Positions 54,004 through 64,000 of a DNA stretch of 64,000 nt are shown here, one piece after another. Below the pieces are notes generated by a model that saw nothing but the letters and a program-made list of their open reading frames with translations, was not told the DNA's origin and searched no databases. Origin of the DNA: Incurvaria masculella (taxonomy: Eukaryota; Arthropoda; Insecta; Lepidoptera; Incurvariidae). The position numbers were made by a program, and so were the translations under genes. The stretch lies in assembly GCA_946894095.1 (NCBI GenBank), contig OX335651.1, forward strand, positions 14,716,501-14,780,500, written 5' to 3'. How positions within the stretch are numbered: position 1 is the first letter of the stretch; each line of letters begins with the position of its first letter.

Positions 54004-55465
54004 TTAAAGAATATGACATAAAACTATATTGAGCATACGATATTTTTGAGATTACCGCGGTCGTTGAACATGTTTGAAAACTTACGACTTTACACGTGGC
54101 GGGAAGAGAGTACAGCTACGATATACGAGCACGGCGAGCCTAGCTGTCAGTCGGCTGCTGCGTACGAACGTAGCGGCTGCCTCCTTGACAACGGACTGAA
54201 CGATTAGCTCTATATTGAACACTGTTTCATTTACAACATGAATTGTTGGCAGTTGAACAACGTATGTGGGTGACTTGTCGGTGCTGGGATGGTTTTAACT
54301 GAAATCATTAAAAATAATACATATTTTTTTTTCATATACACGCTATGGTCTTTTTCCTCAATCATTTTTCGATACAGATTATCCCCTGGAGAGGAAATGA
54401 AGAAATACAAAAACACAAACAGTTCTTATTTATGTATTTATTAAGGACAATCAAAATAACATACATTATTATAAAAACGTCGAATAACAACATATAAGTA
54501 AGTACGCATCCAGCAAAATAAAGTCACAAATCAACACTGGGGTTAAGGTAAATAAAAAAAAAGTTTTTTTATGCAAAAAAAAAATGAAAACCGAAAACAA
54601 ACATTACAGTTTACTTACAGTGATACATTTACAGGTTCATTACTAGGGAACCTGATAATAATGAAGGGAAAAAACATTTAATCTAACTATAACAATAGCA
54701 TGCATGATTTTATGGATACAAACGTTTTCTTTTATGTAGTTAACGTTCAAATTCAGTGTATAAAAACGGGAGTGAATTAAAAGTTTTAATCGTTACAGTG
54801 TTAGAATATTTATTTGAGATGACAATTAAATGCCACCATACCTGATCAACCATTATCCACCCGTTTAGCACGGCAAATTAACTTTTCCTCCATACAACCG
54901 AGGTGCAATCTTTTTCTAAGACACCGACTGAGAGCATATCGGCTGACTGAGCTTACTTTTGACGGACCGTAAAATTTGTTTAGTCCCCTATCCATTCCTT
55001 TTTCATCTAAGGATGCAATGCGATTCATTTATTATTTTTGTAGTGTCGGATCATTATACGACACTACAATGCCAGTATCACAATAATGCCAGTTGGACTG
55101 CATCGGACTTATAATTCAGATATTTTCGTGTCAGCTGACATGATACCTCGGATGCGCCGTACGTGTCGCGCATCCAAGCATTCCACAAGGCCCAAACTCG
55201 AGGTCGCCGGTTCATATCCTGAGTAAATTTACACCTCTCTACAAAGCGAGAGGTGGTCTCAACGAAGAACCGTATATGGCATTCCAGGAACGAAATATGA
55301 TTGATGGGTCGAGCAATCGAATATGATATACAATTTACAGATGATACACGGGTAGGGACAGGTTCCATCGTACGACAAACGTAATCATGCAGTCCAGTTT
55401 TACCTCGATACAACTAAATTTAATTGTATTTTAGAAATACAAGAGGTCTGACTTCTTTCGAAATA
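54004..55465. other. Unique DNA with a small hairpin
   Basis: A GC-richer patch lies at 54080-54200. A perfect 11-bp hairpin (TTGTAGTGTCG) is at 55038-55069. The 111-codon minus frame 55078-55413 and the 54846-55028 frame have no domain; GTCGCCGGTTCATATCCTGA near 55209 looks like a tRNA-derived B-box, so part may be an old SINE. Confidence 0.35.
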
Positions 55466-56036
55466 GGTGCCCAGGGGCGTGGGGACTAACTTTCCATGCC
55501 GTGGTCGTGGGTTCGATCCCTGCCCCGTTCATGCACCGCTTTCTTTATCTTTCTGAGTTAGAAAAATACATTAAGTTGCCTATACATTGAACCTCTTTGG
55601 AGTTGAATAAGTGCATTTCGTTACGAGGTTCTATGGTGCGTAATCCATGCGTAAACTCGTCGTTATTTAGTAGTCGTATTTAGAGAGAATCCGTCAATAC
55701 TTACGGAATTAGCACCGGACTAATGATACGAAAACTGGTTTAGTCCGCCCTTCATACGCATAATAAAGTCAATCCGTCCACTCTGAAGGTCCTTTCCCTA
55801 CTAGATCGCAGGGTAAACCTGCCCGGGTTAGTACCATCGCATTGAATAAATAAACGGTCGAAGCAGCATGGAAAAGTTATCCGTGTTTTTCGTTCAGTAC
55901 AATTTAGCCGTGCTCATAGAGGGAAGGTCTTATCAAGGTACCTAATTACTACGGGAATGAGGTGTATTGCGGTAATATCATAACGGCAGCGGGTGCATTT
56001 AGTATTAGCAGTCCATGCCCAGTTACATAAAACAAA
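55466..56036 (+). mobile_element. SINE-A split by MITE-C, older copy
   Basis: A tRNA-like head with B-box GGGTTCGATCCC (55511 region), a body with an extra segment near 55575-55610, the MITE-C insert, then CCTTTCCCTACTAGATCGCA, GTACCATCGCATTGAATAAA, and the 3' end CCATGCCCAGTTACATAAAA. Diverged from the reference copy. Confidence 0.85.
55671..55788 (+). mobile_element. MITE-C inside SINE-A
   Basis: TAGTCGTATTTAGAGAGAAT to CAATCCGTCCACTCTGA. It interrupts the SINE just before GGTCC, a different site from the 48904 insertion. Confidence 0.85.
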
Positions 56037-56247
56037 ATCCTTTTAAAAACTTACAATCGGTTTAAAACGACATATCGGGATGAAAATATTCTTAACATAA
56101 TTTCTTGTTCACATAACAGTAAAACCTTGATCATTCTAACTCGCAAGGCGACGTCATTAACCACAGTTAAGAAGCAAAAGTTCAAGGGTTTGATACAAAA
56201 TATTTGAACTTTGTTTGGTTAAGAAAAAACATGTTTTGCTTATGTAA

Positions 56248-56536
56248 TAAAAACCGGCCAAGTGCGAGTCGTACTCGCACACGAAGGGTTCCGTACAATT
56301 ATAGAAGATTTGACCCAACAAACTCGTTGACACGTTTATTGTATGTATAAAATTAAAGGGGGGCACCCCTTTAATTTTAATTGTTTTTTATTTGCCGTTC
56401 TAGCGGCAACATAAATAACCACTCTGTGTAACGTTCAGTGGTCCACCTATTACGGTTCATGAGATACTGCCGTGGGACAGCGGAGGCATAGTAATAGGGT
56501 TCAATTTGGCACCCTTTGGGTACGGAACCCTAAAAA
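56248..56536 (+). mobile_element. GTCY-D that lost its microsatellite
   Basis: Begins AATAAAAACCGGCCAAGTGC and ends TTTGGGTACGGAACCCTAAA. The tetranucleotide array is gone: CTGCCGTGGGACAGCGGAGG joins the flanks directly. An inverted GGGGGCACCCC lies in the middle. Confidence 0.9.
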
Positions 56537-57035
56537 GAACATGAAATAGCAATCGATCAATTAACTGGCTCCCGATTGGTGTTGAAAATGTGTTAGATAA
56601 AAATATTGTGCCATTCAAGAGTGATGCAGGAAATTTATTTACTAATCGCTAATTAACCTTCTCAGCTACTTAAGAAATAACGGTACCTGTGCCGGACTTA
56701 TACCTGCGTCTGTCCCAGTCAAGTGGGCAGTCCGTCCGTTTGTTTGTAGGATGTCCTTACACCACGGGCACGGGCAAGCGATAAAACTTGTTTACCGAGC
56801 ACTCCAAGGCGAGCACCTGTCGCCTCCGTACAGTTATCTCTGTTCGTCACGTGCTCCTACCGGATTCCGTATTGCATTCGAATCGATATCTCTTTCTAAC
56901 AAACTTTAAATAGTAGTACTACAAAGGATATGGGCTAACGAGCGTGTGAAGGCTGTAGGTGAAATTAATTTGTTCTACAACGGAGGCTAGATGGCGCCAT
57001 TATGGGATTTGTAGGATTTGTATGTATACCAAATA
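56537..57035. other. Unique DNA, no gene seen
   Basis: 56690-56880 is GC-richer than its surroundings, without a coding or repeat signature. Confidence 0.35.
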
Positions 57036-57591
57036 TTCCGGGAGGTCACGACATTTTTGGTCACGATAAGGTAAATGGCTGAATCTGGGTTCACATGTTA
57101 GAGACCAACCCTCTGATGCTAAATATGTCGGTCTGCCTGCGCCAAGTGGTTGCGTTATCTAGATTGGCTATATAAAATAGACGCTGGTATGTACCTGCTG
57201 ATGAATATACTGATTGTCTGGAAACATTGATACCTATTAATTATACAACAATAACCAGTCGATTTTTTTATTAAATACTTAAATATACCTAAAGTTATAT
57301 CTGTAACCTAAATCGCCTGTAACTAAGAAATGCAATCAAAGATTTGTTCAGTTTTTGTATTGCTAAGCAAGTATGTACTGATACTTTCACGCTTCGTCAT
57401 TTACATCCATTTACCTTATCATATATATTGTTTGTCACCATAACTACTTTTTCAATCGCCTTATCTAGGTAACGCAACCACTTGGAACAGGCAGACTGAC
57501 ACATTTGGCTTCAGAGGGTTAGTCTTTATCCCGTGAACCCAGTTTCAGCCATTTACGTTATCGTTACCATTTTTGTCGCGACCTCCTAGTC
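57036..57591 (+). mobile_element. MITE-E, copy 2
   Basis: 556 bp flanked by TA (57034-57035, 57592-57593). Same length and orientation as the 19426-19981 copy, with only scattered differences. Ends TTCCGGGAGGTCACGACATT and GTCGCGACCTCCTAGTC. Confidence 0.93.
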
Positions 57592-57750
57592 TAAAAGCTG
57601 TTGCACGACGACTGTGAGTACACCAAATTCTTAGATGAAAAAGGAATCTAAAACCCAATTATGAATAATCAATAGTTTATGTTTAATGAATTTATTATAT
57701 GACCGTTATCTCATTAATTTAAAGTTATATAACGACATCTATATTAAAGA

Positions 57751-58078
57751 TTTTTATGTAACTGGATATGGATGGCAAATACCACACTCACCGAAATGAT
57801 ATTAGCCCAAAATACCGAAGGAATCAGGCCGGGGCCTTCCCTTTATGAGCCCGGCTACATTTAACTGGGTGGAAAATACGGACAATGTTTTCATTACTGT
57901 TTCGACAATCCCGGGCAGGCTACCACCTAAAAGGGGAAAAGGACCTATCGTTTTACATGGATTCCGAATCATGGAGCAGCTCGCATTCAGGGTGAAATCC
58001 AACTCAGAAAGAGGAATAAGGCGATGCATGACGTGGATTTGAACCCATGCCCTCAGGCATGGGCCACCATGCGATGCA
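57751..58078 (-). mobile_element. SINE-A, head replaced by GTCY-D
   Basis: Minus strand: TTTTTATGTAACTGGATATG, GGCCTTCCCTTTATGAGCCC, GGATTCCGAATCATGGAGCA, and part of the head (GGATTTGAACCCATGCC). The final head bases are missing where GTCY-D begins. Confidence 0.87.
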
Positions 58079-58088
58079 TTTTTCGGGC

Positions 58089-58379
58089 TTTTGAGGGTTC
58101 CGTACCCAAAGGGTGCCAACGGAACCCTATCACTAAGCCTCCGCTGTCCGTCCGTCCGTCCATCCGTGCGTCCGTCCGTCCGTCTGTCACAGGGCTGTAT
58201 CTCATGAACCGTAATAGGTAGACAGATGAAATGTTCGCAGAATGTGTATTTATTTTGCCGCTATAACAACAAATAGGTAAAATTAAAAAATAATAAAAAA
58301 TTATGTTTTTGTGTAAAATCTTCTACGATGGTACGGAAACCTTCGTGTGCGATTCCGACTCGCACTTGGCCGGTTTTTT
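58089..58379 (-). mobile_element. GTCY-D repeat, full copy
   Basis: GAGGGTTCCGTACCCAAAGG, (GTCC)n at 58146-58187, CTGTATCTCATGAACCGTAA, and the hairpin-bearing end (TCCGACTCGCACTTGGCCGG). It directly abuts a SINE-A. Confidence 0.93.
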
Positions 58380-59059
58380 CTATCGTTAAAGTTAAATGGG
58401 TGTGATCTGGGAGGATGTACTACGATGACAGATTATTTGCTGAGGTGACTAGTCCAAAATGACGAATGAATTGTAAATGAAGTTTTTGGGCAAAAAGATA
58501 GGCTTATCTTATCACAAGACCTCCGTTTGAAAAAACTTAGAATTGTGTCATAATTCATGCCACCCATCATTCACAGCATTCATTAAACTGGTGTTAGTTT
58601 TGACATTTAGTCGCTGCATTAAGCAGTGCACTTATGTTTTTAGATTCTTCGTTAAATCATGCCGTGGTTATCTGAAGCTAAGCAGGTTTCTATAAAGTTA
58701 ATTTTGTACATTATTTATTCCTCATTTATTTTGTGAATATTTTTAGTTACCTTATGTACGTATCGCATAAGCATTACATGACAAATCCGAGTGCAGTGTA
58801 CTGTCTATACATAGATGATGAATAAATTAGGGTCGATTGCCAGCGCCACGCAAACATGGCACTGTCAATCTATACGAATACTAGAAGGTTTCTCTGTCAG
58901 TGCATTTTGTTGAGGCCCAAATTAAAATGTGCTCCAAGTTGCCAAGTCTAAGAAAATCATAACCAATAAAATTCAGTTCTAAAACGGCGAATGCCGAAAT
59001 ATTACTGCTTGCTGCCACCTATGTGTGGTGTTTCAGGATCGGCTCCTGATTCCCGATCC
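58380..59059. other. Unique DNA, no gene seen
   Basis: Nothing recognised. Confidence 0.35.
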
Positions 59060-59320
59060 TTTTTTTTATGTAACTGGGCATTGATGGCTAATACCGAACT
59101 GACCGTCGGATATTAGGCTAACACATGGGAACTAGGTGCCATGCCAGGACCTTCTTTATATTGCTCGGCTACATTGAATTGGATGGAAAACACGGACAAT
59201 TTGCATTGACGCTTCGACCTTAGATCATTCAATGCGATGGTACAAACCCGGGCGGGATTAACCCTACCACTTAGTAAGTAAGGAAGGGGACCTACAGTTT
59301 TACGTGGAATCTGAACCACA
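59060..59320 (-). mobile_element. SINE-A, 3' two thirds
   Basis: Minus strand: T-run, ATGTAACTGGGCATTGATGG, GGTGCCATGCCAGGACCTTC, CATTCAATGCGATGGTACAA and GGGGACCTACAGTTTTACGT. Beyond 59320 a different, GC-rich sequence follows with a tRNA-like head at about 59395-59428 (minus strand CAGTAGCTCAGTGTGCGACG), possibly this copy's own variant head. Confidence 0.85.
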
Positions 59321-60105
59321 GCAAACCTCAACGGTTGAAAATGATCACACATCCGGAACCCAACCGCGCTCAGAGGTGCTTCCCCAGCTTATGGATTCGC
59401 AAGGCGTCGCACACTGAGCTACTGAGGCTGACAACATTTCCGACAACGTCCCTGCACCCGATTGCAGCTCCAGGGGCGCGACTCGCGTCACCCGATGCAC
59501 ATAGCGCGGGACTCAAGAGGGAGAGTGCAGCTACAGAAAACCAGATTAGCTGTTTCTCTTATCTATTTATCATGTTCATTCTGTAGACAGAAATAGTATT
59601 AATAACAACTATTGTTGTTGTTGTGTTTTTGTGTTATGGTACATAACATTGTGTTTTTGAATCTTTCGCTGAAACATAATTCTGTAAGACATACTTAAGG
59701 AGTATAAAGCTTTTATAATGTCCATAGTTAGAGATTTAGTATAACAAAAGCATATGCGGTTGTTGACATCAATATTTCGGAGGTAAAAAGATAGAGCGGC
59801 GTACGCAAGAAGAAATGTTTTAATTACAAGCCTACTGCTGTGTCGAAGGAAAAAACAAGTGAGTTGTTTAACGTGAGATCATTTACTGTCACGACGAGAC
59901 GACTCGTCGGGTCGAGCGTAAATAATCGTGTCTGCAGACGTAATCGCGACGGCCTTGGATCGGCTCAGTGAAATGGATCATCTTTATAGTCCGAGCCGGG
60001 GGTCGAAGCTGTAAACGGAGGCGGCCTCCATTTACGGCGATCTAATGAGATGACATAATTGCAGCTAAATGAATCGAATAATAAGTGTTTGTTTTTTTTA
60101 TATAT
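59321..60105. other. Unique DNA with a GC-rich block
   Basis: 59880-60050 is CpG-rich and repeat-free; it has CGACGAG/CTCGTCG inverted near 59897 and GTAAACGGAGGC/GCCTCCATTTAC near 60012. It resembles a conserved non-coding or regulatory block. The 83-codon plus frame (59335-59586) is not supported as a gene. Confidence 0.3.
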
Positions 60106-60391
60106 TCTATGTAATTGGACGTGGATGGCTAATACCTACCAAAACCACCAATATAATATTAGCCCAACACCGGATGCCGAAAGAAATTAGGTGGCATGTC
60201 AAAACCTTTCCTCTAGGAGCACGGCTCCGTTGAACTGAATTGAAAACACGGACAATTCTTCATTGCCATTTTGACAGTATTTTCAACTAATGCGATGGTA
60301 CCAACCCGAGCGGTCTTAAGCCTAGGGGAAGGGGACCTACAGTTTTACCTGGATTCCAAAACATGGAACAGGTCGCATTCGTGAAGAAAAT
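60106..60391 (-). mobile_element. SINE-A, head lost
   Basis: Minus strand: CTATGTAATTGGACGTGGAT, TGGCATGTCAAAACCTTTCC, TAATGCGATGGTACCAACCC, GGGGAAGGGGACCTACAGTT. It is cut at GTCGCATTCGTGAAGAAAAT. The sequence next to the cut (60392-60520, minus strand) holds a short open frame that reads into the SINE. Confidence 0.85.
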
Positions 60392-62088
60392 CTGTTGATA
60401 TTTATGTATTTCTGTCAATAGAGATGAATCTGGCCGGTGAAATGTGACAATGTCACCTGACCAGCCAGCCAAAAATTTACAAGGTGACCAGTCGGGGTTT
60501 GGGGCTATGTACACTTTCATCGCCGCGATTTTCTATCTATTCATTTATTTATGTAAAGCGCGGCATATGGCGCGCGCCACTCTAACCTAAGATCCGCCCC
60601 ATGGGCTTAAGAACTTTTTCAGTAGCCGCGAAAAGCAAGTCGGCTGAACTGGATCATTGCTACATTATGTTTGAAGGACTTCAAGTTATACTTTTTGGGA
60701 AATACCTTGGCATGTATTCGATGGTTTATCGATCCCATAAAATAATAAAAACATCTAGAGAATCGGTTTGTTCTTACAGGAATAATAGGATATCACCGTA
60801 TCGCTCAAGGTAGATACAATTATCAATATATTTCATATTATTTCAAAAACAACAAAGGTATGTGTCATTAGTTGGGGGAACTCTTTTACATACGACTCTT
60901 GAGATGAGTTAATATAACGTTCAAATTACTTGGTTTAAAATTTTGGTTATTGACATAACCAGAAACCAACTTGAATACCGCAAAGTATTTGCTTGGGAGT
61001 AGAAACATATTTAAAAGTCACTGAATTTAAACACCAACTGGTATTTCGATTAACGTGTTGAAACAAAGTCGGGCCTCATGTTTTTGAAAACATCGTATCA
61101 AAAGAAATGATTAGTAACGCTGTGCCTAATCAACTGATTCGTTTAAACAACTCATCAGTCATAACAGTTTCTTCAGTTGATTGGCTGGAATCGTCCATTA
61201 CGAACTTATTATTCAACTTTGTCAAGCAAAAAGTTGCTCGAACAGTCGATTCCTTGGCTGTGGTTGTTCGAGCGTGACAACTCCGCCGTGGACCGCTGAA
61301 GTTCTACGCTCACCCATTGGAAGCGAAGATAACGAGCCATTACGAGAACTAGTTACCGAACATTAGGCGTAGGTGATTGAGCCGTCCATTACCTGTAAAA
61401 TTGCTTCTGTTGTCACACAGACAACATATTATGTAGAGTAAGCAACACAACAAAACTGACGTTTAAGCAGAAGGAACCATAGGTTTAGATGTGAGGGTAC
61501 AAATATGTTGCCCAAAACAAAAAGGCGCGAATTTAACGCATGACTTTTAATTATTATCGTTTATATATTTTCCTCCGATTTCTAATAGAACGTTTACATA
61601 TTTCGCGTTTGAACCTTTTTGAATTTAGAAGCACAAATCAATTGGAAGATAGAGGATTAGTAAAATTCTTTAGTCTAACAAAAATGTGCATATATATCAG
61701 GATGATGTCGCTTCAACGGCCGTCCTTTCTTACTACTAATATAATAAATTACTGATTTAGGTGGTTTTAAATTAATTTATGTTTTTTGCAATAATGCAAG
61801 CATGTCTTTCTAATGTTTATTGATTACGGTTGTAGGAGTTTCGATTAAAACGTTTACAATTTAGCCAACATACGCGACATAGACGACCATTTCATATTCG
61901 TTGAGGTGTTTCTTGCCCAGTATCTAGAAACTTTTCAAACACCAGAAAATGGAATTACGGACTTTTATATCAACACATTATTTAAAGTAATTTATCTCTT
62001 TATTGCCAATTTCGATTTTGAAACAGCGTGTTGTGTGTCACATAAGCTCTCATATTTACACCGTGCCTGTATATATTTAAGAGGTTAA
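60392..62088. other. Unique DNA with an exon-like frame
   Basis: 61177-61299 on the plus strand follows a good acceptor (AACAGTTTCTTCAG) and is open for 40 codons to TGA (RPLRTYYSTLSSKKLLEQ in the middle); an overlapping frame is open as well. 60410-60530 contains GTGACAATGTCAC and other GGTGAC/GTCACC repeats. No gene is firmly supported. Confidence 0.25.
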
Positions 62089-62629
62089 GGTGGCCCAACC
62101 CGGCGGGCCTAACTCATTCGCGGGCACGGTACAAAACCGTGCTGTTGCGCTCTGGGACCTTCTCGGTTTCAAAGAATAAGACAGGCTCCGTGATGAAGAA
62201 GATGCAATATGTCCACAAAAAATACAATGTGCATAGTGTATGATTTGGTAAGATTTACGAAAATTTTAATTTAAAAACGACTTGTAGCTAAAAGTAAACT
62301 ACGACCGCTGTAGTAAAAAGTCGAAGAAAAACCAAATAGATTATAAATTTTGATTAAATAAGCTATGTCTAATGACTAATGTTTTTAAGATGTTCTTACT
62401 TTATCATTGCGTAATCCACCTCCAAAGTTATTGTATAAAACGCGCGAAAAATGGGAACTTTCGGACCTGATAACTTGGAAACCAAACGCAATTTTACAAT
62501 GCCAATGGTCATCAGACATCTAGTTCGATCAAATAAAGCTATTTTGAGCAAAATTTGGGATCTCTGACATGAAATATGGGCGTGATCTTCTTTCCCCTTT
62601 TGTATGGGGAGATGAGCGGGATGGGCCCC
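62089..62629 (+). mobile_element. MITE-F, full copy
   Basis: 541 bp between TTAA (62085-62088) and TTAA (62630-62633). Nearly the same sequence as 53443-54003, with one missing segment after CCAAATAGATTATAAATTTT. Confidence 0.93.
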
Positions 62630-63116
62630 TTAACGTCTCTATGAGAAACACAACATACTAATATTATTAATCGCTAAATATGTCTATTTATCACTATGTA
62701 CCTAGAGGCGGTTTAAATACACAAAATAATAAAATAGAAAGAAACAAAATACTTATATTCCTTTTAGAGAAAAGGACCCTTCTTGTTTCTTGCTACCAAT
62801 ATTATTTTTGTAGTGTATTTGAAAAGCCATAATTGGCGGACTACGCTGAGGCAATAGAGGGTTTAAAATGTGAAAACAGTCCCTGAGATTTAATATACTG
62901 AATTGTAATTTCAAATACCTCATTATCAAAAACTAAAGAAAAATCAAATCAAAGCTATTGTTAGGTCGTGTGAGGAATGATGATCGCAGAGAAACTATAA
63001 AACAAGGCTGCGACGCACCTGTGAGACATTCCTTATTTTATGACCTCAAAAGGCAGTAGAAGTTCAGTGAGATGCCTACAATAGGAGTATGAAACCATAA
63101 AAACCAATTGCTAGTT
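62630..63116. other. Unique AT-rich DNA
   Basis: Nothing recognised. Confidence 0.35.
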
Positions 63117-63358
63117 TGAATCGCACCCGAAGGGTTCCGTACCGTCGATTTAACAGAAATAGGCAAGTTTCTTTAAAAAATATATTTTTACTGATGTTAT
63201 AACTGCAATAGAAATATGTGTGTAAATTTCAACAATCTACATATTACGGTTCATTAGATAAAGCCCACTGAGCTGACAAATTAACCGAAGGAAGGACGGA
63301 CGGACAGCGGAGGCTTAGTAGTTACGTTTGCACCTTTTAGCTACGAAACCCCTAAAAA
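63117..63358 (+). mobile_element. GTCY-D repeat, old and truncated
   Basis: Lacks the first 30 bp and is strongly diverged: GCACCCGAAGGGTTCCGTAC, ATATTACGGTTCATTAGATA, GGAAGGACGGACGGACAGCG, CTTTTAGCTACGAAACCCCT. The oldest-looking copy here. Confidence 0.82.
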
Positions 63359-64000
63359 AGCAACACTAGGAAGGTAAATCTATAATATAACTTCGATAAA
63401 TCTTGCTTTGTCTGTTCCCTTCCCTTGTAACGAAATTAATTAAAATCCAAATTGAATTAATTCATGTTAGATCTTGAATACTCTATTTCTTTCCATCTCA
63501 AATCATCGATAGCACAGAGTCTTGATAACTAGAACACTGAATCTGCCATTCAGATTCGACTTATCGTAGTTCTACCCCAACATAGTCATTGCAGATGCAG
63601 TATGCTCTACATAAATGCAACATTTATTCTTTGTGATTGTTGTTGTCCTTCATTTGTCGAGTAATTTTATCGTCCACTTAGTGTATTTAATCTCATTGTG
63701 ATAAGAATAATACTCCTCTTGAACACTTTTAAGGGGCATTATGCCAAGCATGAAATATTCAAATCCAATTTGACGACACTGACACCTAAATTACGTTATT
63801 CTTTTTTGTTCAAACTAAGCCGGAGACAGCAAAAAATTTTTTATCAAATGTTCAAATTAAACCATTCTTTTAGCTATTTTTCTAAATATACATGAGTTAT
63901 ATATTTTTGTATTTAACGCATAAGTAACTATATGTACAGTGATACTCTTGATATATAGACATACACAATATATTTTTTATAGTGGTCGTTTCGAGCCACC
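63359..64000. other. AT-rich DNA to the window end
   Basis: No gene or repeat is recognised; the 63698-63895 frame has no domain. Confidence 0.35.

Noticed and set aside
54600..54650. 24-nt minus-strand exon with donor CACT|GTAAGTAAAC
   Set aside because: The phase shared by the other candidates contains a stop, and the acceptor is ordinary.
57802..58119. 105-codon minus-strand open frame
   Set aside because: Lies entirely in a SINE-A plus the GTCY-D junction; the same peptide scraps appear in other SINE-A copies (for example 8940-9191, 59113-59352).
1..64000. CRISPR array, bacterial operons, plasmid or prophage signals
   Set aside because: No regularly spaced repeats, no dense coding and no ribosome-binding pattern; the DNA is plainly from an animal genome.
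1..64000. Endogenous viral coding sequence
   Set aside because: No frame shows viral polymerase, capsid or envelope motifs; all recognisable protein scraps are LINE reverse-transcriptase tails.

Overview
This window is eukaryotic, AT-rich and dominated by transposable elements. It looks like intronic or intergenic DNA of a moth or butterfly. Three signals point to Lepidoptera: nine copies of an interspersed repeat carrying a (GTCY)n microsatellite and an AGGGTTCCGTACC motif, of the kind described as microsatellite-bearing MITEs in moths; repeat ends with the GAAGTCGGTTAA motif; and several TTAA- or TA-flanked MITEs. No complete protein-coding gene, rRNA, functional tRNA or CRISPR array is visible. 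Almost every open frame of 60 or more codons lies inside a repeat copy or in AT-rich DNA without coding character.

Repeat landscape. About 28 copies of one tRNA-headed SINE (here SINE-A, about 410 bp when full length; best copy 24240-24645) are spread over the whole window on both strands. Other families, named here by letter: MITE-B (about 360 bp, TTAA duplication, about 75 bp inverted ends), MITE-C (about 115 bp), GTCY-D (about 290 bp), MITE-E (556 bp, TA duplication, about 125 bp inverted ends), MITE-F (about 550 bp, TTAA duplication), fold-back H, hairpin repeat I, and single copies J to N. Non-LTR retrotransposon remnants lie at 16660-16733, 18453-18947, 18975-20376 and 21362-21715. The insertions are nested in a readable order: MITE-E sits in MITE-B, which sits in a reverse-transcriptase remnant (18975-20376); MITE-B also sits in a SINE-A (25536-26180); MITE-C interrupts SINE-A twice (48904-49020, 55671-55788).

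Possible host-gene signal. Short segments with strong splice sites at both ends appear on the minus strand at 52133-52207 (75 nt), 21092-21145 (54 nt), 13483-13512 (30 nt) and, more weakly, 10207-10338. All are multiples of three, all are open in the same phase (1-1), and they join in order without a stop. A candidate 5' exon at 23847-24024 ends in the same phase. The simplest reading is a minus-strand gene with tiny exons and very long, transposon-filled introns covering much of the window. A separate plus-strand candidate first coding exon is at 11326-11479. These are inferences from splice signals and open frames; I do not recognise the proteins.

Layout. 0-10 kb: SINE-A, MITE-B, C, D and F copies in unique DNA. 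10-14 kb: candidate exons and a long hairpin. 15-22 kb: the densest nest of retroelements and MITEs. 22-28 kb: MITE-C/J, a GC-rich candidate first exon, a full SINE-A and an interrupted one. 28-31 kb: an 830 bp lepidopteran repeat and two GTCY-D copies. 31-40 kb: mostly unique, with coding-like scraps and a 24-bp motif repeated three times. 40-50 kb: MITE-K, paired GTCY arrays and a 105-bp-arm hairpin. 50-64 kb: SINE-A, F, E and D copies between unique stretches.
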